Shown: one piece after another, positions 15,565-23,898 of the stretch | Numbering within the stretch: the stretch's first letter is position 1 | Layout of the letters: each line of letters opens with the position of its first letter | Source: Anaerolinea thermophila | Lineage (GTDB): Bacteria; Chloroflexota; Anaerolineae; Anaerolineales; Villigracilaceae | Direction: 5' to 3' | Assembly: GCA_020721605.1 (NCBI GenBank) | Contig: DYML01000007.1 | Span: 1 to 40,366, forward strand | Length of the DNA: 40,366 bases | Position numbers and translations under genes: made by a program | Notes under the pieces: generated by a model | The model's input: the letters and a program-made list of their open reading frames with translations, nothing else | Database searches by the model: none | Told to the model about the DNA's origin: nothing

Positions 15565-18500
15565 AAAAACAAGAGCATGGAATGGAATACGCGAGCGCCC
15601 GCGCAACCCCCAGCCTGGTGGGGCGCAAAGAAATCCTCGGCATTATCAATAGAGCCATTGAAGATAAAAGTGACCAAACCCAGATCATCTATATCACTGC
15701 ACGAGGCGGCATGGGAAAGACCCGCCTGCTTGAGGAAGTATTAAAACATTGGAACACGGCAAATAAAAGCAAATCAAAAAAGACAACCAAACTGATCAGC
15801 GTTCAACACCTTATAGATTTGTATCACACGCATACGCATAGTGAAGAGGGCTTGATTGCCGAAATTGTAGATGCGCTGGACCCACAATCAAAATTGTTTA
15901 CCCGCTACCCTAAAAAACGAGCGGAACTCACACACATGAAATATCAAAAAGGAGAAATACAGCCCATTCAACGCCTGCGTAAAGAAATGGAAGATGTCTT
16001 TTTGGAAGAATTGAATGAACTGGGCGGAAAATACGCCAAGATTGTTTTGGTCTTTGACACAGCCGAAGTTCTAACCTATGAGACCGACCGAGTTCAAAAA
16101 GCGCTGGGTCTGGCAGATCACCCCATTGGCGTGGCACGCTGGCTCACACAGGGATTTCTTAATAAAATTCGCAACGCAGTGGTATTAATTGCAGGACGAC
16201 CAGAAGACACATCCAAACAATTGATGGCAGAATTGACAAAGACCGTCTCAAAGGTGCTGGAGTACCCCCTGCCTGGTTTTAGTGAAGACGAAACATTTGA
16301 GTATTTTAAAGTAGTCACCGAAGCGGTTCGCGCTGAAAATGCGCAAAGCGCAAAGCGTATTGAAAGTATTCCAGAACAAACATTGCGGGCAATTCATCAC
16401 CTTACCGGCGGAGAGCCGTTTGTCCTTGCTCTATTAATTGACTACCTCGCCATTGCAAAAGAAATTCCATCCTTGACAGACCGAAGCCCGGAAATTTTTC
16501 GTGAAGAACTGCGCGACCTGATCGTGCAGACCATTCAAGAGGATTGGCGCCCATTAGATCAGGTTGTTGAGGCGCTTTCGTGGGCAACAAAAGGCATGGG
16601 CGCCGAACTTCTTGCCTGGGTTCTTCATCACCACGAACCAACTGAAGAAGAGATTAATAATGCCCAAAATAACATCCACGCCTTGCGCCAGTGGGAACGG
16701 CGGCTATCCTTTGTAAAAATTCGCGCGGCAGATGACCTGGTTTTTCTTCAAGACGAAATGTATGCCTTAATGGAGAAAATTCACAAAGAACCAAACGAAC
16801 TTGTGAAACGAAACAAAACATATAAAGACATCCTCGCATTTTATGAATGGAAAATTGGTCAGGCTCGCGCCAAAATTGAAGAGATGGAAAGAAACCTGCA
16901 ACTAATAGGAGAAATTACATCAGACAAATTAGCGCAGCCAGAGCAAAGCAACATTGCGCCCGAAGAAGAGAAAATGCGCAGAGCACGCGCTCTTTTACAG
17001 GCGTATCAAGTAGAACAGGTATATTACACATTGCAGGCAAATGTGCTGGAAGGTTTTAGACTGTATTCTCAATACGCTGAAGAGTCTTTTCAAAGCCGCG
17101 ATTTAAACCTGTGGCTCTTATTGCGTGACGAATTACTTCGCTTTGCCAATAAACCCGGCAGCCAATCTTCACTGCCTCTGAATGACATTGAGTCAGACAT
17201 AGGAGTTCGATGGATAAAAATTAGCCTGGCGGATGATGATTATATGGAAGCACAGCGCCAAATTACGCGCTTTCGTGAAACTTGCGCCGACCTGTTGCAA
17301 GCAGGAAGTTACGCCGACTTAAATTTAAAAATATGGGAAGCGCAGATTTTAATATATACCGGAAAGCAAAACGAGAAGGCGCAAGAACTGCTACATGAGA
17401 TTTTAACAAAGTCAGACCGCCTGCCTTCTGAAACCAGCCTAGATCAGTGGCGCATCAGTTTCTTAAGAGCCTACGCTATTTATTGGCAAGGCTATTTATA
17501 TCGAATGAAAGGCGAATTTAAGCAGGCAGTGGATAAATACTTGCTGGGGCTGCCCATCTGGCGCAACCTGAACTTCAAACTTGAAGCAGCCACCAACCTA
17601 AATGACCTCTCGTGGGCAGAAGCGGAAATGGGGGCGTTTGAATCCGCGCTTGTGCATTGTAACGACGCATTAAATCTGCGGCGCAAATTGGGCAGGCGCT
17701 ATCTGGTTGCCTTTAGCCTAAACACCCTGGGCTTAATTGAAACGCGGGCTGGTGCCCCCGAAAAAGCGCGCTTTCGCTGCGAGCAGGCGCTAAAAATCTT
17801 TCGCGGAATGGAAGATGCGCGTGGAACAGGTCTGGCTTGTCACGCCCTCGCAGAATCTCTGCGTAGAATAACCAACGGCGATTTATTAAACTACGAACAA
17901 ACCATAGACCACTTGCGCTTAGCCGCCGCCCGCGCCGAAGAAGCCGTTGGGATTTTTAGCAAACAAGTCCTTGAACCATTGCGCCTGACAGAGGCTTATA
18001 TTGAAGTTGGCTGTGTCTACCGAGAATGGGCGCGACATTTACCGCTTCGTAATTTTGAATTACTGGACAAAGTTGAAAAATGCCGCGCCGCGTACGAATC
18101 TGCTGTCTCTGTTGCCCAAGAAGGCGGCTACGAATACCGCGCCATAGATGCCCTCGTCAATTTAGCTTGGCTTTATTATTATGTGGGCGATATTGAAAGC
18201 GCAAAAAATGTACTGCGATCCAGAGTGCGTAGTTACCTGGGAGATGAGCATCTGTACACAACTGCACACGGTGTAGATGAAAGCCAGGCGCCAACCTCCT
18301 GGAATTGGGTGCAACTGGGCAAAACCAATGTACTGCTGGGAATGATTCATTTTGATGAATACAAGCAGGTTAATGGATTAAAAGAAAAAAATATGGCAGA
18401 ACAAAAACTGCGGCAAGCAGCCCACAACTGGACACTTTCCATGGCATATAATAGTTTGTACGGCAAAGACTTCCGCGATTTTGCCAAAGGACGAGACAAA

Positions 18501-18647
18501 GTGTATGAACGCCTGGGGCAACTCAACACCGAGGAAATGCGTTGGATTGTAGAAAGCATGAAGCAAACTCATATTAACTATCACATAGCAGAAGAGCAGA
18601 GAGCCTTTGAACAATTGTTAAAAAATCGCTTTGGATTATTGGTTTGA
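15561..18647 (+). CDS. STAND NTPase with C-terminal TPR array
   Basis: The 1028-residue protein has SLVGRKEILGIINRAI, Walker A YITARGGMGKTRLLEE (~residue 48), Walker B KIVLVFDTAEVL (~162), an LIAGRPED sensor strand and TGGEPFVLALLIDYLA, the GxP motif typical of STAND NTPases. A helical linker follows, then TPRs from about residue 630 to 930 (AIYWQGYLYRMKGEFKQAVDKYLLGL, AATNLNDLSWAEAEMGAFESALVHCNDAL, AFSLNTLGLIETRAGAPEKARFRCEQAL). STAND-TPR proteins sense ligands through the repeats and oligomerise on ATP. No enzymatic effector domain is visible. Downstream is a radical SAM gene eight bases away, a pairing that resembles FxsT/FxsB of FxSxx-COOH systems. Confidence 0.85.
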   Translation: MKKQEHGMEYASARATPSLVGRKEILGIINRAIEDKSDQTQIIYITARGGMGKTRLLEEVLKHWNTANKSKSKKTTKLISVQHLIDLYHTHTHSEEGLIAEIVDALDPQSKLFTRYPKKRAELTHMKYQKGEIQPIQRLRKEMEDVFLEELNELGGKYAKIVLVFDTAEVLTYETDRVQKALGLADHPIGVARWLTQGFLNKIRNAVVLIAGRPEDTSKQLMAELTKTVSKVLEYPLPGFSEDETFEYFKVVTEAVRAENAQSAKRIESIPEQTLRAIHHLTGGEPFVLALLIDYLAIAKEIPSLTDRSPEIFREELRDLIVQTIQEDWRPLDQVVEALSWATKGMGAELLAWVLHHHEPTEEEINNAQNNIHALRQWERRLSFVKIRAADDLVFLQDEMYALMEKIHKEPNELVKRNKTYKDILAFYEWKIGQARAKIEEMERNLQLIGEITSDKLAQPEQSNIAPEEEKMRRARALLQAYQVEQVYYTLQANVLEGFRLYSQYAEESFQSRDLNLWLLLRDELLRFANKPGSQSSLPLNDIESDIGVRWIKISLADDDYMEAQRQITRFRETCADLLQAGSYADLNLKIWEAQILIYTGKQNEKAQELLHEILTKSDRLPSETSLDQWRISFLRAYAIYWQGYLYRMKGEFKQAVDKYLLGLPIWRNLNFKLEAATNLNDLSWAEAEMGAFESALVHCNDALNLRRKLGRRYLVAFSLNTLGLIETRAGAPEKARFRCEQALKIFRGMEDARGTGLACHALAESLRRITNGDLLNYEQTIDHLRLAAARAEEAVGIFSKQVLEPLRLTEAYIEVGCVYREWARHLPLRNFELLDKVEKCRAAYESAVSVAQEGGYEYRAIDALVNLAWLYYYVGDIESAKNVLRSRVRSYLGDEHLYTTAHGVDESQAPTSWNWVQLGKTNVLLGMIHFDEYKQVNGLKEKNMAEQKLRQAAHNWTLSMAYNSLYGKDFRDFAKGRDKVYERLGQLNTEEMRWIVESMKQTHINYHIAEEQRAFEQLLKNRFGLLV

Positions 18648-18655
18648 GGACTAAA

Positions 18656-20179
18656 ATGAAACCCCATCTCACCAACGCCTTAAACACAAGAAGGGTTAAA
18701 CGGGAGAAAATAATGAGCAGAAACCCAATAAAAGTATTAATGGCAAATTCCGCCAGCCCGCAACCCAAAGGCGAACAATGTGACTGCGCCTGCGCCGAAA
18801 GCACTTCTGCAATTTTGCCGGCTCTCAATTCAGGGACTTTTCTTGGCATCTCTAACTTGTACTATCAAAAAATAACCCCTGAATATGAAATGGCATTTAA
18901 CCCGAACATTGGAAACGGCATGATGTTAATCAATTCTTCGGCAAAAGAATTGCTGAAAGCGTTTTCTCCCCCACGACCAATTAAACCCGCCGACCAGTCT
19001 CAAATCGTCAATCAAATGATCGGCATTGGTTTATTAACAGCGCCGAATGTTGATTCTGAAATTCAACTTCACCCCACGCCAAACATGCTTGGCGCATGGC
19101 TTCATCTAACCGATCGCTGTAACTTGCGCTGTTCTTATTGCTACCTTCCCCACGCCCACCAAGATATATCACTTAAAACAGGACGCGCTGTGCTGGACGC
19201 TGTTTTTCGCTCTGCGGTTGTGAACGGATTTAAGCAGATTAAACTAAAATACGCGGGCGGCGAACCTCTGTTGCGTTTTTCTCTGCTGCAAGAATTACAC
19301 TCATACGCACAGCAATTGGCAGAATGGCACGGGTTACAACTGGACGGAATTGTGCTCAGCAACGGCACACTGCTCACCGCCGAAATGATTACGACCTTAA
19401 AAAAACTTGACCTGCGGTTGATGATCTCCCTCGATGGGCTGGGGCAGCATCACGATAACTTGCGCCCCTACCAAAGCGGGCGCGGGTCTTTTGCCGATGT
19501 AGCCGCCGCGATAGACCTTGCCATTTTACACGGGCTGCCACCCAATATTTCCGTTACCGTTGGCGGTCATAATGTAGAAGGGCTGCCAGATCTTCTGCAC
19601 TGGATTTTAGCGCGTAACCTTCCATATAATTTAAACTTCTACCGCCCCAATGACCTTTCTGCTTTATCAGGTGACCTGCAATTGGATGAGCGCAAGATGA
19701 TTCGCGGTATGCTGGCGGCATTTAAGGTGATCGAACAAAAAATGCCGCGCCAAAGTTTTTTAGCGGGGTTAATAGACCGTGCCGATTTTTCAACGCCGCA
19801 CACACACACCTGCGGTGTAGGGCAAAATTACCTCGTGTTTAATTCAATGGGGCAGGCTGCCAAATGCCAAATGCATATTCAAAAACCAATTACAGATGTT
19901 CATGCAGAAGACCCGCTTGCCGTCATTCGTGCCGATCAAACTGGAATTTCAAACTTGTCTGTTAAAGAAAAAGAAGGCTGCCAGACCTGTGAATGGAAAT
20001 ATTGGTGCGCAGGCGGCTGCCCTCTTACAACTTATCGCGCAACGGGGCGCTATGATGTTAAATCACCAAATTGCAATATCTATAAGGCGCTGTACCCTGA
20101 AGTTTTGCGGCTCGAAGGTCTGCGGCTATTAAAGTATCAAAACGACCCTGAAGTTGTCAGCGTATTTCAACCATCATAA
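18656..20179 (+). CDS. Radical SAM/SPASM protein with RRE-like N-terminus
   Basis: ATG 18656 has GAGGA five bases upstream; ATG 18713 with GGGAG is an equally good alternative. The first ~55 residues include the Cys cluster QCDCACAES. Residues ~65-140 (GISNLYYQKITPEYEMAFNP through SAKELLKAFSPP to MIGIGLLTAPN) look like a PqqD/RRE domain, which binds RiPP leader peptides. The radical SAM core starts with CNLRCSYC and continues through KYAGGEPLL. The C-terminal SPASM region has CGVGQNYLVFNSMGQAAKC, CQTCEWKYWCAGGC and a last Cys in SPNCNIY, enough for two extra 4Fe-4S clusters. Such enzymes modify peptides. No obvious precursor gene adjoins it. It ends the block. Confidence 0.85.
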   Translation: MKPHLTNALNTRRVKREKIMSRNPIKVLMANSASPQPKGEQCDCACAESTSAILPALNSGTFLGISNLYYQKITPEYEMAFNPNIGNGMMLINSSAKELLKAFSPPRPIKPADQSQIVNQMIGIGLLTAPNVDSEIQLHPTPNMLGAWLHLTDRCNLRCSYCYLPHAHQDISLKTGRAVLDAVFRSAVVNGFKQIKLKYAGGEPLLRFSLLQELHSYAQQLAEWHGLQLDGIVLSNGTLLTAEMITTLKKLDLRLMISLDGLGQHHDNLRPYQSGRGSFADVAAAIDLAILHGLPPNISVTVGGHNVEGLPDLLHWILARNLPYNLNFYRPNDLSALSGDLQLDERKMIRGMLAAFKVIEQKMPRQSFLAGLIDRADFSTPHTHTCGVGQNYLVFNSMGQAAKCQMHIQKPITDVHAEDPLAVIRADQTGISNLSVKEKEGCQTCEWKYWCAGGCPLTTYRATGRYDVKSPNCNIYKALYPEVLRLEGLRLLKYQNDPEVVSVFQPS

Positions 20180-20195
20180 AGGGGAGAATCAAATT

Positions 20196-21182
20196 TTAAA
20201 CGGTATGTTTTGGCGCTGTGCGCTGGCTTTGCGCCTCTTCTGGGTAGTGCGCGGGTGATGCGCTCCAGAAACGGCAGCCATACCGTTCTACTACCTGGGC
20301 TTTACCGCTTTCTTCAAGTTCCTTTAAAGTTTTATTTACATCAACGGGGGGCCAGCGATTTAACGTAGTTACCAATTCGTCTTCACGCATGGGGTGACGG
20401 GTAACAATGCTGACCACTGCATCTACCAGCGAGGTGAATCCGCTCAGGTCGAAGGTTCCGCTGGCAGAGTGAATTACGCTGGCAACATTGCCCAGAATGG
20501 CGCGCGCTCGCAATATTCCTTCTTCATCAGGTGGTTGAACCCAGGTTTCCACCGGCGGGCGCGTGGGCAAAATGATGTGTACTTCATCTGGTTGAATGCG
20601 TTTGAGCGTGGATGCAATTTCAATTAGAGCCTCTTCTGTGTCGTTTAAATTCCGCACCAACATCACCTCTACCCATAATTTGCCGTGATATTGTTTACGA
20701 AAGGCAATTAGCCCATTCACATGGCGCTCAAAAGTCACATCGGGATGAGGACGATTAATTTTGCGATAGAGCGCCGCATTGCCCGCATCCAACGTGGGCA
20801 GCACTGCATCTGCGGCAGAGAGTTCTTCTCGCACTTCGGGCAGATGCAATAGTGTGCCATTTGTAATGACTGCCACTGGAATGGTTGTCTGCGCTTTTAC
20901 CTGACGAATGAGCCAGCCCATGTCTTTGTGCAAGGTGGGTTCGCCAGAGCCAACAAAAGTGATCCAGTCAATTTCGCCGACTTTGTGCGATTCCAAAGCA
21001 GATTTTACTTCCGCCATAATTTCTTCGCGCAAAATATATTCGCGCCGCTCATTTGTAAGCGGCAGGGTACGCCCCAACTGGCAGTAAACACAGTTCCAGT
21101 TGCAGGTTTTTAGCGGAATGGTGTCAATTCCCAGAGATTGACCTAAACGGCGTGAAGGGACAGGACCGAAGACGTAGTTCAT
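20196..21182 (-). CDS. COG0731-type radical SAM protein
   Basis: I place the start at 21182 ([20 protein letters not shown]), which has GGAG seven bases upstream and begins with the family's conserved [10 protein letters not shown]. The ORF track adds eight residues. The radical SAM Cys triad is CNWNCVYC, and [12 protein letters not shown] follows at the SAM-binding strand. The C-terminal ~70 residues ([32 protein letters not shown]) look like a winged helix. The family is related to wyosine-base tRNA enzymes, but most bacterial members have no known substrate. It converges on the radical SAM gene of the ATPase block; the two are not close relatives. Confidence 0.8.
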   Translation of the reverse strand: MNYVFGPVPSRRLGQSLGIDTIPLKTCNWNCVYCQLGRTLPLTNERREYILREEIMAEVKSALESHKVGEIDWITFVGSGEPTLHKDMGWLIRQVKAQTTIPVAVITNGTLLHLPEVREELSAADAVLPTLDAGNAALYRKINRPHPDVTFERHVNGLIAFRKQYHGKLWVEVMLVRNLNDTEEALIEIASTLKRIQPDEVHIILPTRPPVETWVQPPDEEGILRARAILGNVASVIHSASGTFDLSGFTSLVDAVVSIVTRHPMREDELVTTLNRWPPVDVNKTLKELEESGKAQVVERYGCRFWSASPAHYPEEAQSQRTAPKHTV

Positions 21183-21463
21183 CAGTTTGCTCCATATTTT
21201 CTGCATCGTTTACCCATGTGATAAGACACAGAATCAAAATTATATAATTTACAATTTAGACGCACTTGTACCACAAAATGTTACAGGGTGCGCAAAAATA
21301 ATGACAAATAAGTTGGGGTGCATAAACCGCGCGCGCAAGAAAGCAAGCCCTCCTCCTCCATTTTCAACATAGCCTTGACGAAACATCTGCCCAAGTATAC
21401 AATCTGAGCCGTTGTTAATTCTTTGCCTCCGCAAGGGGGCTTATTTTCTGCCAAGAGCCAGAA

Positions 21464-21985
21464 ATGCCCAAATTAATTGAACAGCCTGAAAACGACCAAC
21501 CGCAAGTAAATAATCTATCGCAGGTAGGGGTGGAAGTGGTCAATGCGGAATTGGTGCGAATGCACCAAAGTTCGGCGCAGGTGATTCATGCCCAAGATTT
21601 GGAATTGAATCAAAGCGCGGCATTCAAATTAAATGCCAACCATGTTCAAGCCCGCCAATCTGCCTTCCTATTTGCACAAGCCGATGCGCTAACCATGCAA
21701 GAGGGGCTGCTAGGCGCGGCGCGGGCTGAAACCATCGCTATGAATGGCTCCGCAGGCTTGGTTGCCGCAAAAAATGTTGAATTCGGCAATGCATCCGCTT
21801 TAATAATTGCCGCACAGCAAGTGCGTGCAGAGCGCATTAAGTCTGTCATCCTTTTATCTCGCAATGTGCAAGGCAATGTTACAACCATGTTAGATACACG
21901 CGGCGCATTAATTGTCGGGTTGGTCGGCGGGTTGTTTGCAGGGCTGGCGCTGCGATTGGGGCGCAGCTTATTTAACCGAAAATAA
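21464..21985 (+). CDS. Protein of 15-residue tandem repeats with C-terminal membrane helix
   Basis: The middle of this 173-residue protein can be cut into about seven consecutive 15-residue units without gaps, for example GVEVVNAELVRMHQS, SAQVIHAQDLELNQS, AAFKLNANHVQARQS. Each has an Ala near position 7, a hydrophobic residue about three further on and often Gln-Ser at the end. This periodicity suggests a beta-solenoid, similar in spirit to bactofilins. The last ~30 residues form a membrane helix (GALIVGLVGGLFAGLALRLGRSLF) followed by Arg/Lys, so the repeat is presumably cytoplasmic and tail-anchored. I do not recognise a named family. It precedes the bL25 gene. Confidence 0.7.
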   Translation: MPKLIEQPENDQPQVNNLSQVGVEVVNAELVRMHQSSAQVIHAQDLELNQSAAFKLNANHVQARQSAFLFAQADALTMQEGLLGAARAETIAMNGSAGLVAAKNVEFGNASALIIAAQQVRAERIKSVILLSRNVQGNVTTMLDTRGALIVGLVGGLFAGLALRLGRSLFNRK

Positions 21986-21996
21986 TTTAAATGTTT

Positions 21997-22015
21997 AGCG
22001 ACGCGGTCGCTTTTC
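21997..22015 (+). terminator. Weak terminator-like hairpin after the repeat-protein gene
   Basis: AGCGAC and GTCGCT form a 6-bp stem around the loop GCG and are followed by TTTTC. It is short, and stands 11 bases after the stop codon of the repeat protein. Confidence 0.4.
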
Positions 22016-22078
22016 AGAAATTCATATCACAGGGTGAAGGTAACCGTTAACACGGTGAGAGGCGCCCAAGGAGTAAAG

Positions 22079-22714
22079 ATGGATAAAATCGTATTAAAAG
22101 CAGTAAAACGAGATGTAACAGGCAAGCAAGTAAAGGCATTGCGGCGCGCTGGGCAGTTGCCCGCCGTAATTTATGGTCGTCATGTTGAGCCTATTTCCAT
22201 TTCACTAGATTCCCACTCAACCGGTCTGGCATTCTCCAAATTAACATCCTCCACCCTGGTAACAATTGACGTGGAAGGTGTGGAATACGCCGCGCTGGTG
22301 CGTGAAAAACAACGCGACTACATTAAAGGCGTTTTGACTCATATTGACTTTCTTGCTCTTGACCTTACCGAAAAGATTCGCACAAAAGTACGCCTCACAT
22401 TCACGGGCGTTTCTTCCGCAGTCAAAAACTACAGCGCAGTGCTTGTGCGGCGCATGGATGCCTTTGAAGTTGAATGTCTCCCCGCCGACCTGCCTGAGCG
22501 TATCGTCGTTGATATTTCTTCCCTGCAAGAAATTGGCAACAACATTCGCGTCTGCGATATTCCTTTGCCGGAGAATGTTTTAGTGCTGGGCGAGGCTGAC
22601 GACATTGTCATTATTGCCACGCTTGCCAAGGAAGAAACCGCTGAAGAAGGCGCAGCAGCTGAAGGCGCCCCCGGTCTTAGCGTAGAACGCGGCAAGAAAG
22701 ACGAAGAGAAATAG
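22079..22714 (+). CDS. rplY: 50S ribosomal protein L25 / general stress protein CTC
   Basis: ATG 22079 is preceded by AAGGAG and gives MDKIVLKAVKRDVTGK, the conserved start of the L25/CTC family; the track start (22034) is 15 codons too early. At 211 residues this is the long two-domain TL5/CTC form: an N-terminal 5S rRNA-binding beta domain (RDVTGKQVKALRRAGQLPAVIYG) and a C-terminal beta domain (VECLPADLPERIVVDISSL), with an acidic tail. It binds 5S rRNA in the large ribosomal subunit. It seems to be transcribed alone. Confidence 0.93.
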   Translation: MDKIVLKAVKRDVTGKQVKALRRAGQLPAVIYGRHVEPISISLDSHSTGLAFSKLTSSTLVTIDVEGVEYAALVREKQRDYIKGVLTHIDFLALDLTEKIRTKVRLTFTGVSSAVKNYSAVLVRRMDAFEVECLPADLPERIVVDISSLQEIGNNIRVCDIPLPENVLVLGEADDIVIIATLAKEETAEEGAAAEGAPGLSVERGKKDEEK

Positions 22715-22769
22715 GCTTACCCGTTTAAATCTACTTTCCCATCAATACAAATGGGCGATTGAAGAAAAC

Positions 22770-22821
22770 AGACCTTCTGGCGAAGTTTTGTGTAAAAAAC
22801 GCAAAACAAGCTGGAAGGTCT
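22770..22821. terminator. Large hairpin after rplY
   Basis: AGACCTTC (22770-22777) pairs with GAAGGTCT (22814-22821), and an inner GTTTTGTG/CGCAAAAC pair extends the stem. An AT-rich stretch (ATTTATAAAT) follows rather than a clear T run. It probably marks the transcript end of rplY. Confidence 0.5.
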
Positions 22822-22877
22822 ATTTATAAATATAAACACGGCTTTCTCCCCAGTTACAAACTGTGTAAAATTAACCT

Positions 22878-23546
22878 ATGAAAAAATTTCTACGCTGGCT
22901 GATTCATGCGGTACTAAAAATAATTACCACAATAGATGTCTCCGGTTATGAAAATCTGCCGCAGCAGGGCGGGTTTGTGATTGCCGTAAATCACCTGGGA
23001 ATTTTAGACGCCCCCATGGCATATTACGCTTTGAATGATTGGAATCTTTTTATTCCCGTTGCCGAAAAATGGGAGCAAAGCCCGTTATTACGCTGGCTGG
23101 CAAAACACCTTAATTTTATTTTTATTAATCGCTTTCAGCCAGATCTAAAAGCCATGCGCCAAATCATTAAACGGATGGAAGAAGGACAAACGCTGGTGAT
23201 TGCCCCCGAAGGCACACGCGCACGCGATGAAAAAATGGCACAAGGAAAATCTGGCGTGGCTTATCTTGCTTCCAAAATGGGCTGGCAGATTGTGCCTGTT
23301 GCCATCTCTGGCACAGAAGACCGACTCTTTTTGAGCAACCTCAAGCATTTTCGGCGCACACACATAAAAGTTAAGGCGGGAAAATCTTTTATGCTTCCAC
23401 CGTTTCCCAGGGAAAATCGTGAAGAAGTATTACAGGAATATACCGACGAGATCATGTGCCGCATTGCCATCATGCTGCCAGAGCGCAGTCGTGGATATTA
23501 CGCCAAACACCCGCGATTAATACACCTGCAAAATGTAGCAGAATAA
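22878..23546 (+). CDS. 1-acyl-sn-glycerol-3-phosphate acyltransferase (PlsC)
   Basis: This 222-residue protein has the canonical PlsC motifs: NHLGILD (NHX4D catalytic dyad), FINRFQPDLKAM (motif II position), APEGTRARDEK (motif III) and VPVAISGTED (motif IV). A hydrophobic N-terminus (FLRWLIHAVLKIITTI) probably anchors it. PlsC acylates lysophosphatidic acid at sn-2 to make phosphatidic acid. Unlike the PlsC at 2713 it keeps the catalytic Asp, so it is the better candidate for the housekeeping enzyme. It stands alone between rplY and an old gene remnant. Confidence 0.88.
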   Translation: MKKFLRWLIHAVLKIITTIDVSGYENLPQQGGFVIAVNHLGILDAPMAYYALNDWNLFIPVAEKWEQSPLLRWLAKHLNFIFINRFQPDLKAMRQIIKRMEEGQTLVIAPEGTRARDEKMAQGKSGVAYLASKMGWQIVPVAISGTEDRLFLSNLKHFRRTHIKVKAGKSFMLPPFPRENREEVLQEYTDEIMCRIAIMLPERSRGYYAKHPRLIHLQNVAE

Positions 23547-23554
23547 GCATTGAA

Positions 23555-23713
23555 AAGCGGCAGGCAAAATGCCCAGGTGTCGTGAGCAAGGTTCCGCACC
23601 CAGGTCTTTACTTGTAGATACGGGTCAATGGCTTTGGCGCACTCCAGTTCGTCCGCAGAATCAAATTTAGCAATGGCGTTGACGGGGTAACTGTTCAAGT
23701 TAAAGCAGAACAA
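23555..23713 (-). pseudogene. Remnant of a type III restriction-like helicase/nuclease gene
   Basis: Within the gap after plsC, the minus strand encodes SYPVNAIAKFDSADELECAKAIDPYLQVKTWVRNLAHDTWAFCLPL. FDSxxELExAKxID...VKxWVRNL...FxLP is the pattern I know from the C-terminal region of type III restriction (Res)-like and related DEAD-box proteins. Homology seems to stop abruptly at both ends: a stop codon lies just upstream in frame, and the downstream frame reads unrelated residues. No methylase or helicase motifs are nearby. It is therefore most likely a deletion scar of a lost restriction system, though recognition is from memory. Confidence 0.5.
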
Positions 23714-23898
23714 TGTTGCAGCGGTTTGAGATTTGCCTTATAAAAAATAATTTAAGACATTTCACATATAAAATAAGTGACAGATTGAGCGCAATGGCTT
23801 ATTATTTCGTCTTATAATAAAACAGTTTTGTGCTTACTTTCACAAACCAAACTGTAATCATTATTTCAGCCGCAAAGCGGCACACCAAAAGGAAAATT

